Part shown: positions 28,355-36,089 of the stretch, one piece after another
How the letters are laid out: every line of letters begins with the position of its first letter
Position numbering within the stretch: the stretch's first letter is position 1
Made by a program: the position numbers and the translations under genes
Origin: Panacagrimonas perspica
Lineage (GTDB): Bacteria > Pseudomonadota > Gammaproteobacteria > Nevskiales > Nevskiaceae
Reading direction: 5' to 3'
DNA: 64,000 bases
NCBI RefSeq assembly: GCF_004364935.1
Contig: NZ_SOBT01000009.1
Location: 835,898 to 899,897, forward strand
The notes under the pieces: model-generated
The model's input: only the letters and a program-made list of their open reading frames with translations
Told to the model about the DNA's origin: nothing
Database searches by the model: none

Positions 28355-29863
28355 ATGAAAAAGCCAACGGCATCGGAAATCCTCGCCATCGCGGCGTCGC
28401 TGAAGATTCAGGTGACACCCGAACAGCTCGAGCAATACCTCGCGGTCATGGAAGGATCGACGGCGGGCTACCAGTTGCTCGAATCCCTCGGCGATGAACT
28501 TCCGCTCGTGCGCTATCCGCGCACGCCCGGGTATCAGCCACCGGCCGCGGAGAATCCGCACAACGCCTGGTACTACAGGACGACGATCCACGGCGCCGCG
28601 CAAGGGCGGCTGAAGGGCAAAACCTTCGCCGTGAAGGACAACGTCTGCGTCGCCGGCGTCCCGATGATGAATGGCGCGTCCACATTGCAGGGCTATGTGC
28701 CCGACGTGGATGCCACGGTGGTCACGCGCATCCTCGACGCAGGCGGCACGATCCTCGGCAAGTCGCATTGCGAGTACCTGTGTTTCTCCGGCGGCAGCCA
28801 CACCTCCGCGCTCGGTCCGGTGATCAACGCACGCAAGGCGGGACACATGTCCGGCGGCTCGTCCTCGGGCAGCGCAACATTGGTGGCGTCCGGCGTCGTC
28901 GACATGGCGATCGGCGGCGACCAGGGCGGATCGATCCGCATCCCGTCGGCCTTCAGCGGCACCGTCGGCATGAAGGGAACACACGGGCTGGTCCCCTACA
29001 CCGGCGCGATGCCGATCGAAGCGACGATCGATCACCTCGGCCCGATCACGTCGAACGTCGCCGACAGCGCGCTGCTGCTCGAAGTGCTGGCCGGTGGCGA
29101 TGATCTCGATCCGCGCCAGGGCGGCGTGCGCACGCAGGCCTACACCGCGGCGCTCGGCCAGGGCGTGAAAGGCCTGCGAATCGGCGTGCTGCGCGAAGGT
29201 TTCGGACACGCGTTGTCCGAAGAGGATGTCGACGCCGCCGTGCGTGCCGCCGCATCGCTCTATCAGGGCATCGGTGCGGAAGTAGAGGAAATCTCGATTC
29301 CGCTGCACCTCGCCGCCCCCGCGATCTGGTCCGCCATCGCGCACGAAGGCGGCACCGTGCAGATGCTTCACGGCAACGGTTTCGGCTTCAACTGGAAGGG
29401 CCTGTACGTGCCGAGCCTGATGCAGGCCCACGACGCGTGGCGCACGCGCGCCGACGACTTCTCCGATTCAGTGAAGGCGACCTTGCTGTTCGGGCAGTAC
29501 GTGCTCGACAAGTATCGCGGCCAGCACTACGCGCGCGCGCAGAACCTGTCGCGGCGCCTGCAGCGGGTATACGACGAGGCGCTGTCGCGCGTCGATGTGC
29601 TGCTGATGCCGACGGTGCCGATGAAGGCCCGCCGCATTCCGGCGCCGGATGCGGGGATTGCCGAGGTGTGTGCCCGGGCCTTCGAGTCGATCCCGAATAC
29701 CGCGCCCTTCAACGTCACCGGCCATCCGGCGATCTCGATCCCCTGCGCGGTCCGCGACGACCTGCCGATCGGCCTGATGCTGGTGGGCAAGCACTGGGAA
29801 GAGTGCACGCTCTACCGCGCGGCGCATGCGTTCGAGCAGGCCGTCGACTGGCAGCGCGCCTAG
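28355..29863 (+). CDS. Amidase (amidase-signature family, nitrile-hydratase-associated type)
   Basis: It hydrolyses amides to carboxylic acids and ammonia, the step after nitrile hydratase. The 502-residue protein has the Ser-Ser-Lys triad context: lysine in KTFAVKDNVCVAG, cis-serine in MSGGSSSGSA and the nucleophile in GGDQGGSIRIPSAF. The following TGAMPIEATIDHLGPIT is typical of the roughly 520-residue enantioselective amidases encoded next to nitrile hydratases in Rhodococcus. The ATG at 28355 gives the family start; an in-frame ATG at 28304 is less likely. A LuxR-type regulator starts 29 bases downstream on the same strand. Confidence 0.93.
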   Translation: MKKPTASEILAIAASLKIQVTPEQLEQYLAVMEGSTAGYQLLESLGDELPLVRYPRTPGYQPPAAENPHNAWYYRTTIHGAAQGRLKGKTFAVKDNVCVAGVPMMNGASTLQGYVPDVDATVVTRILDAGGTILGKSHCEYLCFSGGSHTSALGPVINARKAGHMSGGSSSGSATLVASGVVDMAIGGDQGGSIRIPSAFSGTVGMKGTHGLVPYTGAMPIEATIDHLGPITSNVADSALLLEVLAGGDDLDPRQGGVRTQAYTAALGQGVKGLRIGVLREGFGHALSEEDVDAAVRAAASLYQGIGAEVEEISIPLHLAAPAIWSAIAHEGGTVQMLHGNGFGFNWKGLYVPSLMQAHDAWRTRADDFSDSVKATLLFGQYVLDKYRGQHYARAQNLSRRLQRVYDEALSRVDVLLMPTVPMKARRIPAPDAGIAEVCARAFESIPNTAPFNVTGHPAISIPCAVRDDLPIGLMLVGKHWEECTLYRAAHAFEQAVDWQRA

Positions 29864-29892
29864 AACCGCTCGCTCTTCACAAGGCCATCACG

Positions 29893-30282
29893 ATGAGCGT
29901 CCGGCAAGCGCGATCCCGCAACCGTCATGTCTTCTGCCTGGCGCCGAAGCCTCCCGGTTTTCGCGCGCCGCCGCATGCGTCCGACGCGATCTGCGGCCGA
30001 CCGGGCACGGTGTACGCGGAAGGCCGCATCGACGACGACGCGACGAATTCGCGGACGCTGCGTGCCGGCGCGCCGTTCATCCAGGACCTGACGGAGCGCG
30101 AGCGGCAGGTGCTCGCCGCGCTGGTCCAGGGTCACTCCAATCCGCAGATCGCCGCCGTCCTGTTCATCAGCGTCGATTGCGTCAAGTTCCACCTCAAGAA
30201 CATCTACGGGAAGCTGGGCGCGCAGCGCAGGACCCACGCCGCGCAGATCGCGATGCAGCGCGGAATCCTGTCGATGCGATAA
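29893..30282 (+). CDS. Short LuxR-type regulator with only the DNA-binding domain recognisable
   Basis: The 129-residue protein has a C-terminal LuxR/GerE helix-turn-helix (LTERERQVLAALVQGHSNPQIA, then VDCVKFHLKNIYGKLG, residues about 67-125). The first 65 residues (RNRHVFCLAPKPPGFRAPPH and following) do not look like a receiver or autoinducer domain. It follows the amidase by 29 bases on the same strand and is convergent with the acyl-CoA ligase. It may be a single-domain regulator of this cluster or the remnant of a longer one. The start at 29893 is the first ATG after the amidase stop; the ribosome site is weak. Confidence 0.7.
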   Translation: MSVRQARSRNRHVFCLAPKPPGFRAPPHASDAICGRPGTVYAEGRIDDDATNSRTLRAGAPFIQDLTERERQVLAALVQGHSNPQIAAVLFISVDCVKFHLKNIYGKLGAQRRTHAAQIAMQRGILSMR

Positions 30283-30295
30283 CGGATGCCCGGCC

Positions 30296-31810
30296 TCAGG
30301 CCGCCGTGTAGCGGGTCTTGATCAGGCGCTTGAGCAGCTTGCCGTTGGGCAGGCGCGGCAGGTCGTTGTCGAACTCCACCCGGCGCGGGCACTTGAAGTG
30401 TGCGATCTGTTCGCGGCAGAACGCGATGAGTTCCGCCTTGAGGGCGTCGCTCGCCAGGCTCGCGTCGCGCAACTGCACGGCAGCCAGCACTTCTTCGCCC
30501 AGCTCCGGGTGCGGCACGCCGATCACCGCCACGTCCATCACGGCGGGATGGCCGATCAGCACGTTCTCCACTTCCTGCGGGTACACGTTCACGCCGCCGG
30601 AAATGATCATGAAGGCCTTGCGGTCCGTCAGGTACACATACCCGTCCGCATCCATGTGGCCGATGTCGCCGAGCGTGCTCCAGCCCTGCGCGTTGTGGGC
30701 CGAGCGCGTCTTCTCGGGATCCTTGAAGTACTCGAACGCCGGCATGCCGGAGAAGTAGACCGCGCCGGTCTCGCCGACGGGCAGCTCATTGCCTTCGTCG
30801 TCGCAGATGTGCGCCACGCCGAGCGCTGCCTTGCCGACCGTGCCCGGGTGCGTGAACCAGTCCTGCGGTCCCACCGCGCACAGGCCGTTGACCTCGCTGC
30901 CGCCGTAGTACTCGTGGATGATCGGTCCCCACCATTCGAACATCGCGCGCTTGACGTCTGGCGGGCAGGGTGCGGCGGCGTGCACGGCCATCTTCAGGCT
31001 CGATACGTCGAATGCGAGACGCTGGTCCGTGGGCAGCTTGAGCATGCGCACGAACATCGTCGGCACGAACTGCGCGTGCGTGATGCGGTGCTGCTGGATC
31101 AGGCGCAGCGACTCGAGTGCATCGAACTGCGTCATGCAGACGATCGCGCCACCGGCGCGCTGGATCGCCATCGTCCAGCCCAGCGGCGCGGCGTGGTACA
31201 GCGGCGCCGGCGACAGGTACACGCTCTGCGCACCGATGCCGTAGAACGCAGACAGGAACTTGTCGAGCGCCGCCGAAGTGCCGAACGGGCGGCCGTCGAG
31301 CGCACGCTTGATGCCCTTGGGTTTGCCGGTGGTGCCCGACGAATAGAACATCACCTGCCCTTCGGCCGGCGCGTGCTGAGTGGCTGGCGTCGTCGGTGAC
31401 GCGATGGCCGCGCGCACGATGTCCCAGTCGGCGTCGTCGACATTGACCGTTCGCGCGCAGCGGCTGCCCGCGCAGGCGCGCGCTGCGGTCTCGCGGTGCT
31501 GCGCCGAGGTGACCATCACCACCGCTTCCGAATCCGCGGTGATGTAGGCGACCTCGTCGGCCTTCAGGTGCCAGTTGATCGGCACGTAGTACAGGCCCAT
31601 GCGCTGCGCGGCCCAGGTGGCGACGTAGTACTCGGGCCGATTCTCCATCAGCACCGCGATGACGTCGCCGCTGCGCAGACCCAGCTCGTGGAAGCGGTTG
31701 GCCAGCACGAGGCTCGCGTGATCGAGCTGGCGGAAGCTCAGCGAGCGGCCGTCGCTCATCGTGACGGCGGGATCGTTCGGGCGTTCCTGGGCGTGGACGG
31801 CGATGTGCAT
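30296..31810 (-). CDS. AMP-dependent acyl-CoA ligase
   Basis: This ANL-superfamily enzyme activates a carboxylic acid to its CoA thioester with ATP. The 504-residue protein has P-loop YSSGTTGKPKGIKR, the A5 motif YYGGSEVNGLC, the hinge region YLTDRKAFMIISGGVNVYPQE, and the catalytic C-terminal lysine in LPNGKLLKR. Length fits fatty or aromatic acid ligases. The ATG at 31810 starts MHIAVHAQERPNDPAV; the frame continues 19 codons further up without similarity. It follows the P450 gene on the same strand after REP-like copy 2. It would take the acid produced by the amidase, or from P450/dehydrogenase oxidation, into beta-oxidation. Confidence 0.9.
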   Translation of the reverse strand: MHIAVHAQERPNDPAVTMSDGRSLSFRQLDHASLVLANRFHELGLRSGDVIAVLMENRPEYYVATWAAQRMGLYYVPINWHLKADEVAYITADSEAVVMVTSAQHRETAARACAGSRCARTVNVDDADWDIVRAAIASPTTPATQHAPAEGQVMFYSSGTTGKPKGIKRALDGRPFGTSAALDKFLSAFYGIGAQSVYLSPAPLYHAAPLGWTMAIQRAGGAIVCMTQFDALESLRLIQQHRITHAQFVPTMFVRMLKLPTDQRLAFDVSSLKMAVHAAAPCPPDVKRAMFEWWGPIIHEYYGGSEVNGLCAVGPQDWFTHPGTVGKAALGVAHICDDEGNELPVGETGAVYFSGMPAFEYFKDPEKTRSAHNAQGWSTLGDIGHMDADGYVYLTDRKAFMIISGGVNVYPQEVENVLIGHPAVMDVAVIGVPHPELGEEVLAAVQLRDASLASDALKAELIAFCREQIAHFKCPRRVEFDNDLPRLPNGKLLKRLIKTRYTAA

Positions 31811-31869
31811 CGTGATGATCTCGGTGTTGAGCGTGACGAATGGTGATGCGCTACGACGTTGACGCAAAC

Positions 31870-31942
31870 CGTAGCCCGGGTGAAACCCGGGATCTTTTCT
31901 CTCTATGTCGTGGGAGAAGCCCCGGGTTGCACCCGGGCTACG
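31870..31942. repeat. REP-like palindrome, copy 2
   Basis: The arms are 31870-31891 and 31921-31942, 22 bp each with one mismatch (TTG instead of TTT in the right arm) and a 29-base loop. It lies between the P450 and acyl-CoA ligase genes on the same strand. The P450 stop codon (31938-31940) is inside the right arm. Confidence 0.9.
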
Positions 31943-33185
31943 CGGCGACGCCGAAGCGCATCGGCAGCGACTTGATGCCGTGAATGAAGTTGGAGCGGAT
32001 ACGCGGCACCGGGCCGGTGAGCTCCAGCGTCTGGTAACGGTTCAGCAATTCTTCGAGGAAGACGCGGATCTGCATCTCGGCCAGGCGGCTGCCGATGCAC
32101 ACGTGCTGGCCGACGCCGAAGCCCAGATGACGCTGCACCGGGCGGGTCACGTCGAAGTCGAACGGATTTCCCCAGGTGTCCTCATCGCGGTTGGCGGACG
32201 GATACCAGAACAGCACCTTCGAGCCCTTCGCGATCTTCTGCCCGCGGATCTCGACGTCCTGCATCACGGTGCGGCGCATGTGCATCACCGGCGACACCCA
32301 GCGCACGATCTCGTTGACGGCGGACGGAATCAGCGTGCGGTTCGACACCAGCTTCTTCCACTGCTCCGGATGCTGCGTGAATGCGAGCAGGCCTCCCGAG
32401 ATCGAGTTGCGCGTGGTCTCGTTGCCGCCGACCAGCACGAGAATGATGTTCGCGAAGAAATCCTTCAGCGGAACGAGGCTGCCGTCCTTCTCGCGGCTGA
32501 TGAGCCGGATGATGTCGGCGCCACCGCTGTCCAGGCGCGCGGCGCGCAGCTCGGCGCCGAAGGCCATCAGTTCGCCGATGACCTGTCCCATGTACTCGGG
32601 TGATTTGCGGAACTCGGGGTCGTCCTCGCCGATCAGCGCGTTGGTCCACTCGACCAGCTTGGTCTCGGATCCCGGAGGCGCTTCGAACAGCTCGGCCAGC
32701 GTCTGGATCGGGATCGGCGCGGACAGCGTCTTCACGACGTCGAACGCTGTGCCGGCGGAAACGGCCTCGAACAGCCGCGTGATGCGCGCACGAATGCGCG
32801 CCTCCATCTCGACCAAGCGCACCGGCGCCACCGCCGGCATCAGCGCCAGTCGCTGCTGCACGTGCTTGGGTGGATCGCGCGAAATGAACGGAATGCCGAT
32901 CGGGCTCTCGGAGCCTGAGCCCGCGACACCCGCGGCCTGCTCGTCGAACAGGCGGTGTCCGCCGTTCTCCGTGGCCGACGAGAAGACCGCCGGATTCTTC
33001 GCGGCCGCGGAGATGTCGTCGTGACGCAGCAGCGACCAGAAGCCGGGGCCGTTCTCTTCCTCGCTCCAGCACACGGGCATCGTGCGGCGCAGCTCGGTGT
33101 ACAGCTCGTGCGGAAACCCATTCTCGTAATGGGTTGCATCGCCGAGCCGCACCGGGGCCAGGGGTCTTTGATTGATGGGGTCCAT
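31938..33185 (-). CDS. Cytochrome P450, soluble bacterial type
   Basis: This is a 415-residue haem monooxygenase. The haem-binding loop is FGVGQHVCIGSRLAEMQ with the axial cysteine near residue 360. The oxygen-binding I helix is LVLVGGNETTRNS, and the ExxR motif is in VNEIVRWVSPV. There is no membrane anchor, so it is a class I enzyme needing ferredoxin and ferredoxin reductase, neither of which is in the window. It resembles the CYP108/CYP111/CYP125-like group that hydroxylates terpenes, alkyl side chains or steroids; the substrate cannot be named. It is divergent from the alcohol dehydrogenase with a palindromic operator between them. Its stop lies in REP-like copy 2. Confidence 0.93.
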   Translation of the reverse strand: MDPINQRPLAPVRLGDATHYENGFPHELYTELRRTMPVCWSEEENGPGFWSLLRHDDISAAAKNPAVFSSATENGGHRLFDEQAAGVAGSGSESPIGIPFISRDPPKHVQQRLALMPAVAPVRLVEMEARIRARITRLFEAVSAGTAFDVVKTLSAPIPIQTLAELFEAPPGSETKLVEWTNALIGEDDPEFRKSPEYMGQVIGELMAFGAELRAARLDSGGADIIRLISREKDGSLVPLKDFFANIILVLVGGNETTRNSISGGLLAFTQHPEQWKKLVSNRTLIPSAVNEIVRWVSPVMHMRRTVMQDVEIRGQKIAKGSKVLFWYPSANRDEDTWGNPFDFDVTRPVQRHLGFGVGQHVCIGSRLAEMQIRVFLEELLNRYQTLELTGPVPRIRSNFIHGIKSLPMRFGVAA

Positions 33186-33243
33186 GCACGGTCTCCTGTC
33201 GTTTGCGCGCTCTCTGTCGGAGCGATCCCTACGCTAGCCGCAA

Positions 33244-33262
33244 AATAGACACTGTGTCTATT
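33244..33262. promoter_or_regulatory. Palindromic operator between P450 and alcohol dehydrogenase
   Basis: AATAGACACTGTGTCTATT is a perfect inverted repeat with 9-bp arms and a single central base. It lies 58 bases upstream of the P450 start and 48 bases upstream of the dehydrogenase start, so one site could control both divergent genes. The form fits a TetR-family operator, and the TetR gene at 34481-35161 is the obvious candidate for its protein. That link is inferred from position only. Confidence 0.75.
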
Positions 33263-33310
33263 ATTGGCGAACGGCCCGAAGAAGGGCCCCGACATAAGGA
33301 TGGGGGGAGC

Positions 33311-34408
33311 ATGGAGATCACGGCAGCAGTGGCGCGCCAGGCGGGCGGTCCGTTCACGATCGAGCACCTGCAGATCGAGGCGCCGCGCGAAGACGAGGTG
33401 CGGGTCCGCATCGTCGGCGCCGGCTTGTGCCACACCGACCTGATCGCACGGGACCAGGCCATTCCCGTTCCGCTGCCGGCCGTGTTCGGCCACGAGGGCA
33501 GCGGGGTGGTCGAGGCGGTGGGCCGTGACGTGCGAGACCTGAAAGTGGGCGATCACGTGGTGCTCAGTTTCCTGTCGTGCGGCGAATGCGCCCGCTGCCG
33601 GCACGCGGAGCCCTGCTACTGCCACCAGTTCATCCCGCTGAACTTCGGCGGCGCGCGAGGCGACGGCAGCTCCTGCCTGAGCCACGAGGGCGAACGCGTC
33701 TCCGGTCATTTCTTCGGGCAGTCCTCGTTCGCGACGTATGCGATCGCACGCGCACGCAACGTCGTGAAGGTGGACCCGGCGGCGCCGCTCGAACTGCTCG
33801 GACCGCTGGGTTGCGGCTTCCAGACCGGAGCGGGCAGCGTGATGCGCGCGCTGGCGGCGCGTGCGGGTTCGTCGATCGTGATCTGCGGCGGCGGTGCGGT
33901 GGGCCTGGCCGCGGTGATGGGCGCCGTCGTGCAGGGCTGTGCGCAGATCGTGCTCGTGGAGCCGCACGCGGCCCGTCGGGCGCTGGCGATGGAACTGGGC
34001 GCCACGCACACCGTGGATCCTGCGGCCGGCGATCTCGCGGCGCTGTTGCGCGCGGTGCTGCCGCAGGGCACCGATTACCTGTTCGACAATACCGGCATCC
34101 CGTCGGTGATCGAGGCGGCGCTCACCTGCCTTGCACCGCATGGCGTCTGCGGCGTGGTGGCGGCGGCCAAGCCGGAGTCCTCGATCACGCTGAACCTCAC
34201 GGCGCTGGTGCTCGCCGGGCATCGCGTGCAGGGCATCGTCGAAGGCGACGCGGATCCGCAGTCGCTGATCCCGGAGCTCGTGGGCCTGTTCCAGGCAGGG
34301 CGGTTTCCGCTCGACCGGCTGGTGAAGACCTGGTCGCTCGCGCAGATCAACGAGGCCATCGCGGCGCAGCACCGTGGCGAGTGCGTGAAGGCGGTGTTGC
34401 TGCCCTGA
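33311..34408 (+). CDS. Zinc-dependent NAD alcohol dehydrogenase
   Basis: This medium-chain dehydrogenase of 365 residues resembles aryl or terpene alcohol dehydrogenases. Catalytic zinc ligands are in GLCHTDL and FGHEGSGVVEAVG. Structural zinc cysteines are in CGECARCRHAEPCYC. The coenzyme fold has VICGGGAVGLAAVMGAVVQG, then an acidic residue in IVLVEPHAARR, favouring NAD over NADP. It probably oxidises the alcohol made by the adjacent P450. The ATG at 33311 follows GGGGGGAG; an upstream in-frame start at 33203 would run through the operator and is rejected. It converges on the TetR gene across REP-like copy 3. Confidence 0.92.
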   Translation: MEITAAVARQAGGPFTIEHLQIEAPREDEVRVRIVGAGLCHTDLIARDQAIPVPLPAVFGHEGSGVVEAVGRDVRDLKVGDHVVLSFLSCGECARCRHAEPCYCHQFIPLNFGGARGDGSSCLSHEGERVSGHFFGQSSFATYAIARARNVVKVDPAAPLELLGPLGCGFQTGAGSVMRALAARAGSSIVICGGGAVGLAAVMGAVVQGCAQIVLVEPHAARRALAMELGATHTVDPAAGDLAALLRAVLPQGTDYLFDNTGIPSVIEAALTCLAPHGVCGVVAAAKPESSITLNLTALVLAGHRVQGIVEGDADPQSLIPELVGLFQAGRFPLDRLVKTWSLAQINEAIAAQHRGECVKAVLLP

Positions 34409-34415
34409 CGCTTTG

Positions 34416-34485
34416 CGTAGCCCGGGTGAAACCCGGGGCCTCTTCTCGTTGAAAGTAAACGCTCCCGGGTTGCACCCGGGCTACG
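34416..34485. repeat. REP-like palindrome, copy 3
   Basis: The arms are 34416-34437 and 34464-34485, 22 bp with one mismatch and a 26-base loop. It separates the converging alcohol dehydrogenase and TetR genes. The TetR stop codon (34481-34483) is part of the right arm. Confidence 0.9.
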
Positions 34486-35161
34486 GTGGCGAGGTGCGTC
34501 GACGGGTCTTCGTCTTCGCGGCGGGCGCCGCCTCCGGCGCGAAGATCGCACTCGCGCAGATATGCGCCAGCGATTTCACGAGGCGATCCAGCTCCGCGCC
34601 TTCGTGGTTGCCAATGAAGCGGGCGCAGTACAGGTCCACGGCCCAGGTCAGGATCGTGCCGACGTCCGGTGTCGCCTCTTCGTGTGCCTTGCCCTGGCGC
34701 TTGACGGTGGCGATCGCGCGGCGGCTGGCCGTGCAGAGCTTGTCCATCATGTCGCGATAGAGCTGCGCGACGGCCGGGTCGTACGGCGCGGTGTCGTTGA
34801 TCGCCGCGACGATCGCGTGGTGCTTCTTGAACGTACCGACGATACCGCGCAGCGCGCGTTCGATATCACGACGATCCGCACTCTCGGCATTCTCGAACCA
34901 GACGCCGGCGCTGCCGATGATCTCGTCGGTGAGCTGGCCCATCAGCCGCAGCACGAGTTCGCCCTTGTCGCGAAAGTGCAGGTAGAACGTGGCACGCGCC
35001 ATGCCGGCCTCGGCGGCGAGCTGTTCGACCGTCAGCGAGCCGAAGGTGTTGCCCTTCTCCAGCAGGCTTTCCATCGCCACCAGCAGGCGTTGCTCGATCG
35101 TCGGCCGCGGCGTGCCGCGCACGCGTTGCAGCTTCGTGGCGCGGGCAGGTCGCGGGACCAT
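34481..35161 (-). CDS. TetR-family regulator, likely for the P450/alcohol dehydrogenase pair
   Basis: The 226-residue repressor has a helix-turn-helix in SLTVEQLAAEAGMARATFYLHFRDKGEL (residues about 42-70) and an alpha-helical effector domain. The C terminus is basic and Ala/Pro-rich (APEAAPAAKTKTRRRTSPP) and ends inside REP-like copy 3, which supplies the TAG stop. The palindrome at 33244-33262 is a plausible binding site. It lies 17 bases after the tyrosine phosphatase on the same strand, so the two may be co-transcribed. Confidence 0.87.
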   Translation of the reverse strand: MVPRPARATKLQRVRGTPRPTIEQRLLVAMESLLEKGNTFGSLTVEQLAAEAGMARATFYLHFRDKGELVLRLMGQLTDEIIGSAGVWFENAESADRRDIERALRGIVGTFKKHHAIVAAINDTAPYDPAVAQLYRDMMDKLCTASRRAIATVKRQGKAHEEATPDVGTILTWAVDLYCARFIGNHEGAELDRLVKSLAHICASAIFAPEAAPAAKTKTRRRTSPP

Positions 35162-35178
35162 GCGCGGCGTCGAAGGTC

Positions 35179-35973
35179 TCAGGATTCGAGCAGCGCCGCG
35201 TGCAAGGCGCCGCGACGTGCCGGGGTCAGTTCGCAGATGTCTTCCAGATAGCGCTCTGCACCGCCATAGTCCTTGCTCAAGGTCTCGTAGGCGGCTTCGA
35301 GGAATTCACGCCGCACCGAGGCCAGTACGCGCAATGCATCGTTCGCGTGTTCCGGCAGCTTCTCGACGTGCAGCACCAGACGCAGCCGCGTACTGATGAG
35401 GCGCTCGAAGCTGTAGCGTCCCTGCGTGGCGAGATAGTCCTGCATGATCGTGTCGCGAGGCACGCCCAGCGCCGTGAGCAGCATCGCCGACACGAAACCC
35501 GTGCGGTCCTTGCCGGCTGCGCAGTGCACCAGCACGGCCTTCGCATCGGCGCGGGTCAGCCGGTCGAACAGCGCACGCAGGTCGCCGGCGTAGCTCGCCG
35601 GCATGCGCCGGTAGTTGTCCGCCAGCGCGTCCTGCGCGCGCACCGCGTCGAACGTGGGATCGGCGAGCTTGCGGCTCCATTTGTCCGGCTGAACCGCGGA
35701 CAGGCTCCCCCCCAGGTCCAGCGCCAGCAACTCGTACGGACGATCGGCCGGCCATTCATTGGAGAGCCGGTGACGTTCGCCCGGGCTGCGCAGGTCACAG
35801 ACCAGACCGATGTCGAGACCCGCCAGGGTGGCGAGATCGCGCTCCTTCAGGTCGAGCAGCAGTTCGGAGCGGTAGAGGCGGCGGCGACGTACGCGGCGGC
35901 CATCGTCGGTGGTGTAGCCACCGAAGTCGCGGAAGTTCGGCGCGCCTTCGAGCAGGATTTCGTCAGGAGTCAT
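35179..35973 (-). CDS. Tyrosine phosphatase, dual-specificity type
   Basis: The 264-residue cytoplasmic protein has the cysteine phosphatase loop HCAAGKDRTG with Cys151 and Arg157, and the N-terminal pattern APNFRDFGGYTTDDGR with RRRLYRSELL found in bacterial Tyr phosphatases related to mycobacterial PtpB. Enzymes of this family act on phosphotyrosine or on phosphoinositides; the target here is unknown. It precedes the TetR gene by 17 bases and is divergent from the WS/DGAT gene. Confidence 0.88.
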   Translation of the reverse strand: MTPDEILLEGAPNFRDFGGYTTDDGRRVRRRRLYRSELLLDLKERDLATLAGLDIGLVCDLRSPGERHRLSNEWPADRPYELLALDLGGSLSAVQPDKWSRKLADPTFDAVRAQDALADNYRRMPASYAGDLRALFDRLTRADAKAVLVHCAAGKDRTGFVSAMLLTALGVPRDTIMQDYLATQGRYSFERLISTRLRLVLHVEKLPEHANDALRVLASVRREFLEAAYETLSKDYGGAERYLEDICELTPARRGALHAALLES

Positions 35974-36089
35974 CAGCGAAGTTTAACGGGCCACGACGCG
36001 AAACCGGCGCGGGCCGGGAAGCGGATAGACTCATCGCGACACGGCGCCACAGACGCGCCGGCCACGACGGGTGCACGGAGAGAGACGCG

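Noticed and set aside
33203..33310. Upstream in-frame start of the alcohol dehydrogenase
   Set aside because: It would translate across the palindromic operator and adds residues without family match; the ATG at 33311 has a strong ribosome site.
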